Of a stretch of 64,000 nt of DNA, positions 16,993 through 25,986 are shown piece by piece (positions within the stretch are counted from its first letter, which is position 1; every line of letters starts with the position of its first letter). The notes beneath the pieces are model-generated. The model was not told the DNA's origin. It did not search any database and worked only from the letters and a program-made list of their open reading frames with translations. Both the position numbers and the translations under genes were made by a program. Source of the DNA: Candidatus Thermochlorobacter aerophilus. GTDB lineage: Bacteria; Bacteroidota; Chlorobiia; Chlorobiales; Thermochlorobacteraceae. The DNA lies in assembly GCA_002794105.1 (NCBI GenBank), contig PHFL01000060.1:22231-86230 (forward strand), read 5' to 3'.

Positions 16993-17904
16993 GTGAATCC
17001 ACTAACGCTATTTGAAATCGAGTTTATCAAAACTACTCGTCGCGCTGCCTTTTGGATTACAGCGGGCATTTACACTCTGTTTGCCATTCTGATACTAAGT
17101 TTTTTGGTCTTTGTAGCTCAAGCTGTAAGTGTCAATAATCAAAAAGTGTTGCTGCGCTTACCAGATGGATGGGCGAGCTTGATTGGGTTATTCAAGTGGT
17201 TTAGCACCATTTATGTGCCTGTAACGATTACACTGTTGGTGGCAAGTGAATTTACCTACCGCACAGCAAGGCAAAATATCATTGATGGCTTATCTAAAGA
17301 GGAGTTTTTTCTCGCCAAGTTATTTCCAGTGTTGCTAACAGCCTTGGTTTATCTGCTCATTTTTTTGGTGACAGTATTTGCGTTTGGGGCAGTAGGTTCT
17401 GCAAAAGCTGAAAGCCCTGCGCCGCTCATACGATGGCAAGATGTGGAATTGATAGCAGCATACTTTGTGGTGCTATTGGGCTACGGTGTAATCGCATTTT
17501 TCTTCTCCTTCCTGACGCGCAGTTCAGGCGCGGCAATGGCATCGACGCTACTCTACACCATCGTCATTGAAAACATTGCAGGATTGGCTATGGGATTTTC
17601 CGACTCGCTAAGCAAATTTACCAAGTATCTGCCGACAAAAGTCTTTGATGACCTGCTCAATCCTCTGCGATACGATTCAGAAAAGTTGGTAGAAGCCACA
17701 GAGAAAATCCAGAAAATGCGTGATGAGCTTGAGCTTATCATGCGCGATATGCCTTCACGTGCTGAACAAGCGCAGCAGCTTATAAGGCAGATGGAACAGG
17801 GTTTGCCAGCTCATGATGGTGCGCTGGCTTATGCTCTGGCATTCGGATACATGATTGCCATCTGTGCATTGATTTACCTTATTTTCAAAAAGCGCGACCT
17901 CTGA
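16993..17904 (+). CDS. ABC-2-type transporter permease
   Basis: The 303-residue inner-membrane protein starts at GTG and has about six hydrophobic segments. TYRTARQNIIDGLSKEEFF resembles the cytoplasmic coupling region of ABC-2 permeases. A soluble loop of about 70 residues, rich in E, K and Q and likely coiled, lies before the last helix, and the protein ends KKRDL. No ATP-binding partner is next to it, so the pairing is unknown. The 3' half (from 17434) is duplicated almost exactly at 19375-19845. It may be transcribed with moeA. Confidence 0.75.
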   Translation: MNPLTLFEIEFIKTTRRAAFWITAGIYTLFAILILSFLVFVAQAVSVNNQKVLLRLPDGWASLIGLFKWFSTIYVPVTITLLVASEFTYRTARQNIIDGLSKEEFFLAKLFPVLLTALVYLLIFLVTVFAFGAVGSAKAESPAPLIRWQDVELIAAYFVVLLGYGVIAFFFSFLTRSSGAAMASTLLYTIVIENIAGLAMGFSDSLSKFTKYLPTKVFDDLLNPLRYDSEKLVEATEKIQKMRDELELIMRDMPSRAEQAQQLIRQMEQGLPAHDGALAYALAFGYMIAICALIYLIFKKRDL

Positions 17905-18498
17905 GCTGGCACCAAATCAAGCAAGCGCACGCAGTTCAGAAAAGCAAGATAGCCGCCCTTAATTATCGCGCACTACAGTGGTGCCAAGAGCGGTAGCGCC
18001 AGTTGCTCCAACCAGCCCACGAATGTAGATGGTATAGATGAAACCGGGTGTTGGCGATGCTGCGCCCGGAGAAGGACCGAGAACAGCTACAGTAAATGAG
18101 GCAATCGGTGCCTGTGTAGCTGGGTTGAGCAGTTGAAGGGTGCCCGTGCCAGAATTGATAAGCAAATAGCGACTGGCTTGACGGAAAGAAATATCACCGA
18201 ATGTGCGCACACTGTCACTCCCGACACCGACACGCAAAACTGGCCTGACCGTTGGCGCATTGCGCGAGAGATGAATCACACGCACCAATGAGCGACCGGG
18301 CGGAATGGTTTCAAAAGTTGGGGCAACAGATGTGTCACGATAAACAGTAAGAGAAGTATTGGGAAAGGTGTCTGTCAGAGCAACTGTGTATCGGGTCTGA
18401 TTGCCCTCTGCCTGAATGGTTGTACTAAGTGAAAGCGGTGGCGGATTTGGAATGGCAAATGTACTAAGGTAAATGTAGAGATGAACAAGTGTTGATAT
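17434..18498. repeat. Segmental duplication, copy 1
   Basis: This segment carries the permease 3' half and a DUF4397 gene remnant. It matches 19375-20685 in the same orientation with only scattered mismatches. Relative to copy 2 it lacks about 235 bp inside the DUF4397 gene, joined at the bases reading ACCTTAGTACATTTG on the minus strand. It ends at 18498, where similarity switches abruptly to the propeller gene. Confidence 0.9.
17959..18498 (-). pseudogene. DUF4397 lipoprotein gene, copy 1: start lost and internal deletion, 3' end intact
   Basis: The C-terminal half is open from about 18288 to the TAA at 17959 and ends GATALGTTVVRDN. This is the original C-terminus, which is lost from copy 2. 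Upstream, the ATG is replaced by foreign sequence. A deletion of about 235 bp also removes the first DUF4397 half and puts the signal peptide (YQHLFISTFTLV) out of frame with the rest. It is therefore a pseudogene. Confidence 0.85.
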
Positions 18499-18802
18499 AG
18501 GGCACGGTCTATGCTTTGGCGGTATCTGGTAGCGACCTCTATGCTGGGCGCATTTACACGGATTAACGCAGGCAAATCATCAATTGCCGCTAACTATGTG
18601 GCACGATTCAATACCAGCACCAATACATGGAGCATTCTTGGCACGGGCAACGGTGTAGATGGCACCGTCAATGCGCTGTCCATCGTGGGGAGTGAGGTCT
18701 ATCTGAGCGGCTACTTTACACATGCAGACATTCTTAGTCTTCTGTGCTCACCAATCGTGTGGCACGCTTTAACACGACTTCCAAACTCTGGCGGTCTTTG
18801 TG
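18499..18802 (+). pseudogene. Fragment of the propeller gene (3' end)
   Basis: The plus strand here matches the reverse complement of about 1812-2115. It encodes AFTRINAGKSSIAANYVARF, then ILGTGNGVDGTVNALSIVGS, as in the last two propeller blades. Similarity runs to the stop region (CGGTCTTTGTGA against CGGTCTTTGTAA). Indels near 18735-18750 break the frame. There is no start, signal peptide or upstream region, so it is a transplanted fragment in the duplication filler. Confidence 0.85.
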
Positions 18803-18816
18803 AGCGCACCCTGTTT

Positions 18817-18853
18817 GGGCGTTGCCGAAACGCCCCTCTCCTTGCTGAAGGAG
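18817..18853. repeat. Two adjacent small palindromes
   Basis: GGGCGTT pairs with AACGCCC (18817-18835), and CTCCTT pairs with AAGGAG (18838-18853). Such paired hairpins are typical of dispersed intergenic palindromic elements. They lie at the edge of the larger repeat cluster that follows. Confidence 0.55.
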
Positions 18854-18862
18854 TATTCCCAT

Positions 18863-19290
18863 GCCTGTCCTTGATGAGCGAAGCGAAGCATCCACATCAC
18901 ACTGGATTCCTCGCTGCGCTCGGAATGACACAAAGAGAGATGCTCGGAATGACAAGAAAAGGCTCGCTATGACAAATGCCGCTGTCATGCTGAACAAAGT
19001 GAAGCATCCACACTGGATTCCTCACTGCGTTCGGAATGACAAAGAAAAAAATGCTCGGAATGACATCGCCTTGTCATGCTGAGCGAAGCGAAGCATCCAC
19101 ATCGCACTGGATTCCTCACTGCGTTCGGAATGACACCGCCGTCATGCTGAACGAAGCGTCAGCGTAGTGAAGCATCCACGCAATATGGATTCCTCGCTGC
19201 GTTCGGAATGACACCGCCGTCATGCTGAACGAAGCGTCAGCGTAGTGAAGCATCCACACAATATGGATTCCTCGCTGCGCTCGGAATGAC
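18863..19290. repeat. Cluster of five palindromic intergenic repeat units
   Basis: Units of about 57-72 bp begin GTCATGCTGA and end CTCGGAATGAC or TTCGGAATGAC: 18863-18930 (5' arm degenerate), 18984-19040, 19073-19134, 19141-19212 and 19219-19290. Within a unit the arm around GAGCGAAGCGAAGCATCCAC is the imperfect complement of TGGATTCCTCGCTGCGCTC, so each can fold into a long hairpin. The last two are near identical with a 78-bp period. All six frames give spurious ORFs. A related cluster is at 43323-43503. They are non-coding dispersed repeats, not a CRISPR array. Confidence 0.85.
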
Positions 19291-19316
19291 AGAAAAAAGT
19301 GCGCATTATAGAAAAC

Positions 19317-19374
19317 TGGCATTATAGAAAACCTGCACATTTACCAGCCAGACTGAGAAGATGGCTAAGAAGTT
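19317..19374 (-). pseudogene. Fragment of the 23.9-kb STAS-like gene (3' end)
   Basis: The plus strand from CTGGCATTATAGAAAACCTG to AGAAGTTTGG matches 23880-23942, with a 3-base gap and a few substitutions. It corresponds to the last 20 or so codons of the STAS-like gene at 23853-24221. The join to the permease duplicate is at about 19375. This is a second filler fragment from a nearby locus. Confidence 0.75.
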
Positions 19375-19845
19375 TGGCAAGATGTGGAATTGATAGCAGC
19401 ATACTTTGTGGTGCTATTGGGTTACGGTGTAATCGCATTTTTCTTCTCCTTCCTGACGCGCAGTTCAGGCGCGGCAATGGCATCGACGCTACTCTACACC
19501 ATCGTCATTGAAAACATCGCGGGGTTGGCTATGGGATTTTCCGACTCGCTAAGCAAATTTACCAAGTATCTGCCGACAAAAGTCTTTGATGACCTGCTCA
19601 ATCCTCTGCGATACGATTCAGAAAAATTGGTAGAAGCCACAGAGAAAATCCAGAAAATGCGTGATGAGCTTGAGCTTATCATGCGCGATATGCCTTCACG
19701 TGCTGAACAAGCGCAGCAGCTCATAAGGCAGATGGAACAGGGTTTGCCAGCTCATGATGGTGCGCTGGCTTATGCTCTGGCATTCGGATACATGATTGCC
19801 ATCTGCGCATTGATTTACCTTATTTTCAAAAAGCGCGACCTCTGA
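19375..19845 (+). pseudogene. 3' half of the ABC permease gene, duplicate
   Basis: The last 150 or so codons of the permease at 16993-17904 are repeated nearly base for base. The copy lacks the first three helices and any proper upstream region. An in-frame ATG at 19384 could start 153 residues, but no Shine-Dalgarno is evident. It is regarded as a truncated duplicate. Confidence 0.85.
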
Positions 19846-20685
19846 GCTGGCACCAAATCAAGCAAGCGCACGCAGTTCAGAAAAGCAAGATAGCCGCCCT
19901 TAATTATCGCGCACTACAGTGGTGCCAAGAGCGGTAGCGCCAGTTGCTCCAACCAGCCCACGAATGTAGATGGTATAGATGAAACCGGGTGTTGGCGATG
20001 CTGCGCCCGGAGAAGGACCGGGAACAGCTACAGCGTAAATGAGGCAATCGGTGCCTGTGTAGCTGGGTTGAGCAGTTGAAGGGTGCCCGTGCCAGAATTG
20101 ATAAGCAAATAGCGACTGGCTTGACGGAAAGAAATATCACCGAATGTGCGCACACTGTCACTCCCGACACCGACACGCAAAACTGGCCTGACCGTTGGCG
20201 CATTGCGCGAGAGATGAATCACACGCACCAATGAGCGACCGGGCGGAATGGTTTCAAAAGTTGGGGCAACAGATGTGTCACGATAAACAGTAAGAGAAGT
20301 ATTGGGAAAGGTGTCTGTCAAAGCAACTGTGTATCGGGTCTGATTGCCTTCTGCCTGAATGGTTGTACTAAGTGAAAGCGGTGGTGGATTTGGAATGGCA
20401 AATGTACGAGCACTGGTCAGGCTCACGACAACAGGACCGGCTGGAACATTGTAGTATGGGCGATTGTCCAAGTAGCGAATCGTATCAGGTGCTGTAGATC
20501 CGGGCGCAACTCTAGGACGACTCCCATTGATTTGCAAGTTGACTGCAGGCGCTCCCGGAGAAAAATGCAGCACTCGCACATTAGCGGTGTTTGCAAGTGG
20601 GTCTGGGCTGTCCGTAGGGCGAGCACAGCCCAAAATGACCATTGACACTAAGGTAAATGTAGAGATGAACAAGTGTTGATATTTA
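19375..20685. repeat. Segmental duplication, copy 2
   Basis: This is the same segment as 17434-18498, offset by about 1941 bp, with the 235-bp DUF4397 part that copy 1 has lost. It joins the TonB-receptor operon at its right side, so this copy occupies the ancestral DUF4397-receptor junction, while copy 1 occupies the ancestral permease junction. Confidence 0.9.
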
Positions 20686-20690
20686 GGCAT
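19900..20690 (-). pseudogene. DUF4397 lipoprotein gene, copy 2: N-terminus intact, frameshift near the C-terminus
   Basis: The gene starts MPKYQHLFISTFTL and has the lipobox VILGC with Cys near residue 22, so it is exported and lipidated. Two DUF4397-type halves follow (VRVLHFSPGAPAVNLQINGS, then VRVIHLSRNAPTVRPVLRVG). Two extra bases near 20033-20036, relative to copy 1, cause a stop at 20028 after 220 residues. The last 40 or so codons to the original TAA at 19900 are left out of frame. The shortened protein may still be made. It lies downstream of the TonB receptor on the same strand, with a hairpin between them. Confidence 0.75.
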
Positions 20691-20753
20691 ATAAGTAACT
20701 TGTGTTGAGGTTATCTGGTTAAGCTATGCTCCGAATACTACGATATACCCAAG

Positions 20754-20778
20754 CAGCTGGCTTATGCAAAGCCAGCTG
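20754..20778. terminator. Perfect 10-bp hairpin after the TonB receptor gene
   Basis: CAGCTGGCTT and AAGCCAGCTG pair perfectly around a five-base loop, 20 bp beyond the receptor stop codon. No T-run follows on the minus strand, so it could be a partial terminator, a processing or RNA-stability element, or a weak terminator. Confidence 0.45.
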
Positions 20779-20798
20779 GTCGGCACAAAGATTCAGCC

Positions 20799-23630
20799 TT
20801 ACAAGGCGTAAGAAACACGAGAGTAGAAATGAGCCCCATTGAACCCAAAGGGCGAGATACCGCTATAAGGTAGAATTCTACCGCTGTTGGCATTATTAGG
20901 AATCAGGATGGTCCTGTCGGGATAGACGTTGAAGATGTTGGTGCCGCCGACAGCAATGGTCAGTTTATTGAAGAAACGGTAGGAGACATCAATGTCAGTA
21001 ATCCAGCGCGCACCAAAAGTTTGGTCAAAGACCGTAACATCTGGGTAGATGACGTTGTTGATAGTAATTGTAGGATTGATTTCTGGTAACTGACCAAAGG
21101 CTGGCGCAGCAACCTCTCCAAAGCGCACAGTGCGAAGCATCAGAGCAAAATCACCATAGCTATAGTTGAGCATGAGGTTAAGGTTAGTTTGCGGCTGACC
21201 ACGTTCAATGCGGAAGCGTTCAATTCGGTCAATCAAGGTTTCATTAAGGTTGCCAAGTTCAGGTGGAGTGGGTGTATTGATGTTGGTGATTTGGTTTTGT
21301 GTATAGTTGAAGCCAGCAGTGAAGCGTAGCAGTCCATACTGACCTAAGTCAGCCGTGTAGCGCGCCACTACATCAAAACCTTGAGTGCGTGTATCAATGG
21401 CGTTTGTAAAGAAGCGCCCGCCACCAACCCCTGAGAAACCATTGCGAGCAAGAAAGTCACGGATTGCTGTGCCGATGAAATTCCCTGACAGCACAATGCG
21501 GTCTGTAACTGCAATGTTGTAGTAATCAATAGTGACCGAAAGGTTTGGAGATGGGTCAAGTGTTAAGCCACCAGCAAGATTAAGCGTGCGTTCAGGCTTG
21601 AGCGGCTTGGCACCCAAGGCACGAGCAACAGGGTCATCGACGGTGAAAGTCTTGATTTCAAACGGTACGCCACCAATAAAGTTGGTAGAGACCGTAGAAA
21701 ACCCAATCTGTTGCATAGAAGGTGCACGGAACCCAGTACTGACTGAACCACGAATAGCGTAACCTTTGATAAACTCAAAGCGAAGGGCGGCTTTGCCGTT
21801 AATTGTGGAGCCAAAATCGCTGAAGTTCTCGAAACGTCCAGCAAGATTGAGTAGGAAGTTGTCAGTCAAGTTCTGTTCAGCCTCTGCGTAGAGTGCGACG
21901 CTATTGCGACCGATAGATTTGGCATCAACAGGCTGGAAACCGGGGAAGACTTGGATGCCTGCTGCTGCAAGTCCGCCACGAGTGCCATCGGCACGTAAGA
22001 CCAAAGTATCTGGACCTCTGCCACGCATATACGAAGCAGGTTCACCTTCACGAATGCCATACTGGTCGTTGCGATACTCAGCGCCAAATGACAAGTTCAG
22101 TGGAGCTTTTAAGCCCCAATAGAGCTGTGCACTTGCATCAGCATTAACAGTCGTTTGGAAAAATGAAATCGTGCCAGCGTAAGCAGAAGTCGGCGTGGGT
22201 GCGCCAACAGGTAAGCCCAGAATTGGGGCATCTTGTGGCGAGACAATCGCACCAAGTGAAGCGTTGTTGCTGTTTGCAACATTGAAATCGAAGTAATTAC
22301 GACCGTGCACTGCACCAAAGTTCAAGTTCCAAATTCCAGCTTTGCCTTCAAGACCAGCCGAGAGAGAAAAATCGTAGATGTTGGTACGAATAGCAGGCAA
22401 AAAGCCATCGGGGTGCAAGGCAACGATGTTGCCGTTTGCATCACGAGAGCGTGCTACACGGTCGTCTTGTGGTGGACGGAAAAACCCAGTTGCATCCCCG
22501 CGTCGGTAGCTAAACCCGCCGAAACCATATGCAGCAAAAGTTCCCGAAATCGGTGTAGATAAGTTGAAGAAGAACATGCCATCTGTTGTGGCCGCATCTC
22601 CGAAGCGGTGGTTAATACGATTTGCGGAAGTTTCGCGAGGGTCAGGGTTACCATTAATAAGTGGGTAAAGCTGGCGCTCATCACGACCAGAGCGATTTGT
22701 AAAGCCTCTGTCGCGCAATTCGCCACTGATGTTGAGAAACCCATTGTCACCAATTCTGAAACTGTGTGAGAAGTCAGCTTGCAAAACCCGACCATCACCT
22801 TCAGTATTCTGCCCGAATTGGACTGAAAAATTGGTCGGTGCATCCTTTTTCAAGATAATGTTAATCACACCGGAAATCGCATCGGAGCCGTATTGTGCCG
22901 CAGCACCATCACGCAAAATTTCAATGCGTTCAATAGCACTAGCAGGAATGGCATTCAGGTCAACAGCGGCGGCACCGCGACCGATTGAACCATTGACATT
23001 GACAAGAGCTGAAGTGTGTCGTCGCTTGCCATTTAGCAGCACCAAGACTTGGTCTGGACCCATACCGCGTAGTGTAGCAGGGCGAACATGGTCTGTGCCG
23101 TCAGTAATAGAGGGACGCGGGAAGTTATAGGAAGGCACAAGAAACTGCAGAATTTGGTTTGTCTCTACCTGCCCCATCTGACGTATTTCTTTGGCTGTAA
23201 TGATGTCAATCGGTGCAGGAGACTCCGTAACTGTGCGGTCACTGCGGCGTGTGCCCGTAACCACAATCTCTTGAGCTTGGGCAAAAGTTTCGGTCAGCAC
23301 AAAATCTTTAACGACTGTTTCCCCAGCTCCAACTTTGACTTTCTCTGTAACTGGTAGAAATCCGATGCTGGAGACACGCAAAGTGTACTCGCCTGGCGGA
23401 ACACGAAAACTATACCGCCCGTCCGTTTGCGACACTGTGCCCAGCTTAGAATCGAGCACTTGAATGCGCACAAAGGGTAGAGGTTCACCAAACTTTGCAT
23501 CGGTGACCTTGCCCGTGATAGTCCCGTATTCTTGTGCTTCTGAAAGTACGGGTATTAGGCTGAATGTGAAGCCCAAGAACCATGCTATGAATGCACGACG
23601 CTGTGCTAGCGTTTTAGCAACCAATATCAT
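20799..23630 (-). CDS. TonB-dependent outer-membrane receptor
   Basis: The 943-residue protein has a signal peptide, then a carboxypeptidase-regulatory-like beta domain (about 35-110: GTITGKVTDAKFGEPLPFV, GEYTLRVSSIGF). A TonB-box-like EIVVTG leads into a plug domain (about 120-240: LRGMGPDQVLVLLNGKRR, IERIEILRDGAAAQYGSDA), and a 22-strand-type barrel runs to RVSYAL. It imports a ligand across the outer membrane using TonB energy (a TonB is at 36156-37094). The ligand is unknown; the plug's LVLLNGKRRHTSALVN form is common in sugar or peptide receptors. A DUF4397 lipoprotein gene follows on the same strand. Confidence 0.9.
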   Translation of the reverse strand: MILVAKTLAQRRAFIAWFLGFTFSLIPVLSEAQEYGTITGKVTDAKFGEPLPFVRIQVLDSKLGTVSQTDGRYSFRVPPGEYTLRVSSIGFLPVTEKVKVGAGETVVKDFVLTETFAQAQEIVVTGTRRSDRTVTESPAPIDIITAKEIRQMGQVETNQILQFLVPSYNFPRPSITDGTDHVRPATLRGMGPDQVLVLLNGKRRHTSALVNVNGSIGRGAAAVDLNAIPASAIERIEILRDGAAAQYGSDAISGVINIILKKDAPTNFSVQFGQNTEGDGRVLQADFSHSFRIGDNGFLNISGELRDRGFTNRSGRDERQLYPLINGNPDPRETSANRINHRFGDAATTDGMFFFNLSTPISGTFAAYGFGGFSYRRGDATGFFRPPQDDRVARSRDANGNIVALHPDGFLPAIRTNIYDFSLSAGLEGKAGIWNLNFGAVHGRNYFDFNVANSNNASLGAIVSPQDAPILGLPVGAPTPTSAYAGTISFFQTTVNADASAQLYWGLKAPLNLSFGAEYRNDQYGIREGEPASYMRGRGPDTLVLRADGTRGGLAAAGIQVFPGFQPVDAKSIGRNSVALYAEAEQNLTDNFLLNLAGRFENFSDFGSTINGKAALRFEFIKGYAIRGSVSTGFRAPSMQQIGFSTVSTNFIGGVPFEIKTFTVDDPVARALGAKPLKPERTLNLAGGLTLDPSPNLSVTIDYYNIAVTDRIVLSGNFIGTAIRDFLARNGFSGVGGGRFFTNAIDTRTQGFDVVARYTADLGQYGLLRFTAGFNYTQNQITNINTPTPPELGNLNETLIDRIERFRIERGQPQTNLNLMLNYSYGDFALMLRTVRFGEVAAPAFGQLPEINPTITINNVIYPDVTVFDQTFGARWITDIDVSYRFFNKLTIAVGGTNIFNVYPDRTILIPNNANSGRILPYSGISPFGFNGAHFYSRVSYAL

Positions 23631-23852
23631 ATCGAGAGCCTCGCTGTAGGTTTGTTGTTGATAAAGTTTGTTCGGTGAAAACTAAAAACTTGGTTAGAAA
23701 ATTCAAAGAAAAGCTAATGGTGCACTGCAGCGAGAAAGATGTTAGAGTATTTGTTGAGCCTCTGGAATAAAGATGCTTGCCATGATACTTGTTGAGAGAA
23801 TTGCAGCATAGAGATGCAGCAGGAATGAAGAAAAGAACGGAGTGTCAAGATG

Positions 23853-24221
23853 TTAGGTCTGAAACCAGCGCATGGCATCGCTGGCATCATAGAAAACCTG
23901 CACATTGATACCAGCCAGACTGAGAAGATGGCTGAGAAGTTTGCCCAGCCCAAAGTGAAAAAAGTTGCTCACAATCAGTGCGGCTTTGCCTGAACACTTT
24001 TCCTTCAGCGAAATCAACACGGAGGCAAAATCATGCAGTTCTGCCAGCGAAGGAAAGTAGTGTAGTCGGCATAAATCCACCAAAACATTGAACTCGGGCT
24101 TGAAGCGGTCGTCATTAGCCACCCTCAAAATGCTTTCCAGCCCCTTTTGGAAATTGCCTACTCCTTCTACACGAATGGCAACCATTGACTCGGCTTCGAG
24201 AATATCAAATTCAAAAACCAT
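23853..24221 (-). CDS. Small STAS/SpoIIAA-like domain protein
   Basis: The 122-residue soluble protein begins MVFEFDILEAESMVAIRVEG and has the core FNVLVDLCRLHYFPSLAEL, then KAALIVSNFFHFGLGKLLSHL, ending DASDAMRWFQT. The alternating strands and helices and the DASDAMRWF tail resemble SpoIIAA-like STAS domains that set residue polarity or bind lipids. No Ser/Thr phosphorylation motif is obvious. It diverges from nuoM. Its 3' end occurs again as a fragment at 19317-19374. The function is unknown. Confidence 0.6.
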   Translation of the reverse strand: MVFEFDILEAESMVAIRVEGVGNFQKGLESILRVANDDRFKPEFNVLVDLCRLHYFPSLAELHDFASVLISLKEKCSGKAALIVSNFFHFGLGKLLSHLLSLAGINVQVFYDASDAMRWFQT

Positions 24222-24424
24222 GAATGCACGTGCGTTCGATGATGGTTGAAAAATTCAAAGATGCAATTGAAAATGTTGGTATGCTTTTGGAAAGAGCAAA
24301 AGATGTCTAAAAAGCGGCAAAAGACAAATTTCGCCTGAAAGCTCGTCAAAATATCCAATTCTTGGCAAATTTGCGTATCTTGCAACGCTGTTGCAAACTC
24401 GCAGAGCTTCAACGCCAAAGAAGT

Positions 24425-25942
24425 ATGAGTATTCTTACCATCACGATTTTCTTTCCTTTTCTTGCTTCACTCTTGCTATTCAGCTTTAGCCGTGAAAGCA
24501 CTAAGCTCACCAAAATTTATGCCACACTGGTCACATTTCTGACGCTGGGTTTAGGAGTATGGCTGGGGCTAAATTTTCAAGCAAAAGGCGGTTTTGAGTT
24601 TGAGCATACTGCGCTCGAGCAGTGGCTGGGCAGTTCAGCAGACATCAAATACAGTGTGGGGCTGGATGGCTTATCACTGGTGCTCTTTGTCTTTACTACA
24701 CTCATGTTTGCCTTTGTTGCACTTGCGTCGTGGTCGGTAGAGCAATCGGTGCGCGAATATTTCTTCTTTCTGCTGATGCTGGAGACCTGCATACTGGGAA
24801 TTTTTGCGGCAACCGACCTCTTTCTCTACTACATTTTCTGGGAAGCGATGCTCATTCCGATGTATTTCCTGATTGGCATCTGGGGCGGCACACAGCGCAC
24901 AGCAGCGGCAACCAAGTTTGTGCTCTACATGCTGACAGCGTCGCTCATCATGCTCGTCGGAATTATCTACATCGGATACTTGGGGCGAGAGGTCAATGGC
25001 GGAATTTTTACAACGGATTACCAAAAACTACTGACACTGCGCTTGCCGCTCGACATTGAGCAAGTTCTCTTTTGGCTCTTTGGCATCAGTTTCTTTGTCA
25101 AATCGCCTCTGTTTCCACTCCATACATGGGCGGCAGATGTGTATTCGGAATCGCCAGTAGGAGCAGTGCTGACAGGACTGCTGCTAAAAATGGCGCCTTA
25201 CGCCTTGATACGCTTCAACCTCATGCTGTTCCCCGAAGCGGCATTTAGCTATGCACCGCTGATTGGCACACTGGCAGTTATCACCATACTCTACGGAGCA
25301 TTAGTTGCCGCCGCGCAGCGTGAAATGAAACGCCTGTTAGCGTTCTCGTCAGTCAGCCACCTTGGATTTGTAATGCTTGGAATTTTTGCCTTCACGGAAG
25401 AAGCGTTGCAAGGAGCAATTCTGCAGATGATAAGTAGCGCACTTAGCACGGGACTGCTCTTTTTGATAGTCTCAAGGCTGGAAAGCCAATACGGTTCGAA
25501 GGATATGTATGACTATGGCGGCTTAAAGCAGAGCATGCCACTGGCAGCTGCTGCGTTTCTGGTAGCGATGTTGGCATCGGTCGGATTGCCTGGGCTATCG
25601 GGGTTTGTAGGTGAGTTTTTGGTCTTGAATGGCGCATTCAAATCGGCATCGTTAGGAACAGGGCTATATGCAGTGCTAGCAGCGATTGGTGTGATACTTG
25701 CCGTGGCATATATGCTGCCCATGACACAGAGAATTTTCTTCGGTCCGCGGCGAGAAGCCTTAGCCAAACTTCAGGATTTAGACCTGCGCGAAGCAGCCAT
25801 CGCCACGCTGATGGTGATGGCAATGCTGTGGATAGGACTTGCCCCGAATACGGTCTTGAACGTCTCCGCTTCCTCATCGCGTGCCACACTGGAGCATGTC
25901 AAGGTGCTACCAAAACAAGTTCAAAACACTGTGAATTTTTAG
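24425..25942 (+). CDS. nuoM: NADH-quinone oxidoreductase subunit M
   Basis: This is a proton-pumping antiporter-like membrane subunit of complex I. The 505-residue product from ATG 24425 has about fourteen helices. It carries the conserved Glu in YYIFWEAMLIPMYFLIG, the TM7 Lys region FFVKSPLFPLHTWAADVYSESP, and KRLLAFSSVSHLGFV. An upstream ATG at 24362 would add 21 residues of poor quality, so the later start, which begins directly with a membrane helix (MSILTITIFFPF), is preferred. nuoN follows after 44 bp. nuoL and the other complex I genes are not in the window, so the nuo genes are split. Confidence 0.93.
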   Translation: MSILTITIFFPFLASLLLFSFSRESTKLTKIYATLVTFLTLGLGVWLGLNFQAKGGFEFEHTALEQWLGSSADIKYSVGLDGLSLVLFVFTTLMFAFVALASWSVEQSVREYFFFLLMLETCILGIFAATDLFLYYIFWEAMLIPMYFLIGIWGGTQRTAAATKFVLYMLTASLIMLVGIIYIGYLGREVNGGIFTTDYQKLLTLRLPLDIEQVLFWLFGISFFVKSPLFPLHTWAADVYSESPVGAVLTGLLLKMAPYALIRFNLMLFPEAAFSYAPLIGTLAVITILYGALVAAAQREMKRLLAFSSVSHLGFVMLGIFAFTEEALQGAILQMISSALSTGLLFLIVSRLESQYGSKDMYDYGGLKQSMPLAAAAFLVAMLASVGLPGLSGFVGEFLVLNGAFKSASLGTGLYAVLAAIGVILAVAYMLPMTQRIFFGPRREALAKLQDLDLREAAIATLMVMAMLWIGLAPNTVLNVSASSSRATLEHVKVLPKQVQNTVNF

Positions 25943-25986
25943 GGTAGCGCAGCAAGTTTCTGCAAATTCAACGAGCTTAAAGTAGT

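Noticed and set aside
18863-19290. Repeat cluster as a CRISPR array
   Set aside because: Units are long imperfect palindromes with variable spacing, and the last two follow each other with a six-base linker. There are no unique spacers of constant length.
18734-19340. Several ORFs of 60-90 codons in the repeat cluster, rich in repeated RND and HPH-like motifs
   Set aside because: They arise in all frames from the palindromic repeat units, have no start signals, and similar spurious proteins come from the cluster at 43.3 kb.
24362-24424. Upstream ATG for nuoM
   Set aside because: It adds a Cys/Arg/Gln-rich 21-residue leader not expected for NuoM. The ATG at 24425 starts directly with the first membrane helix.
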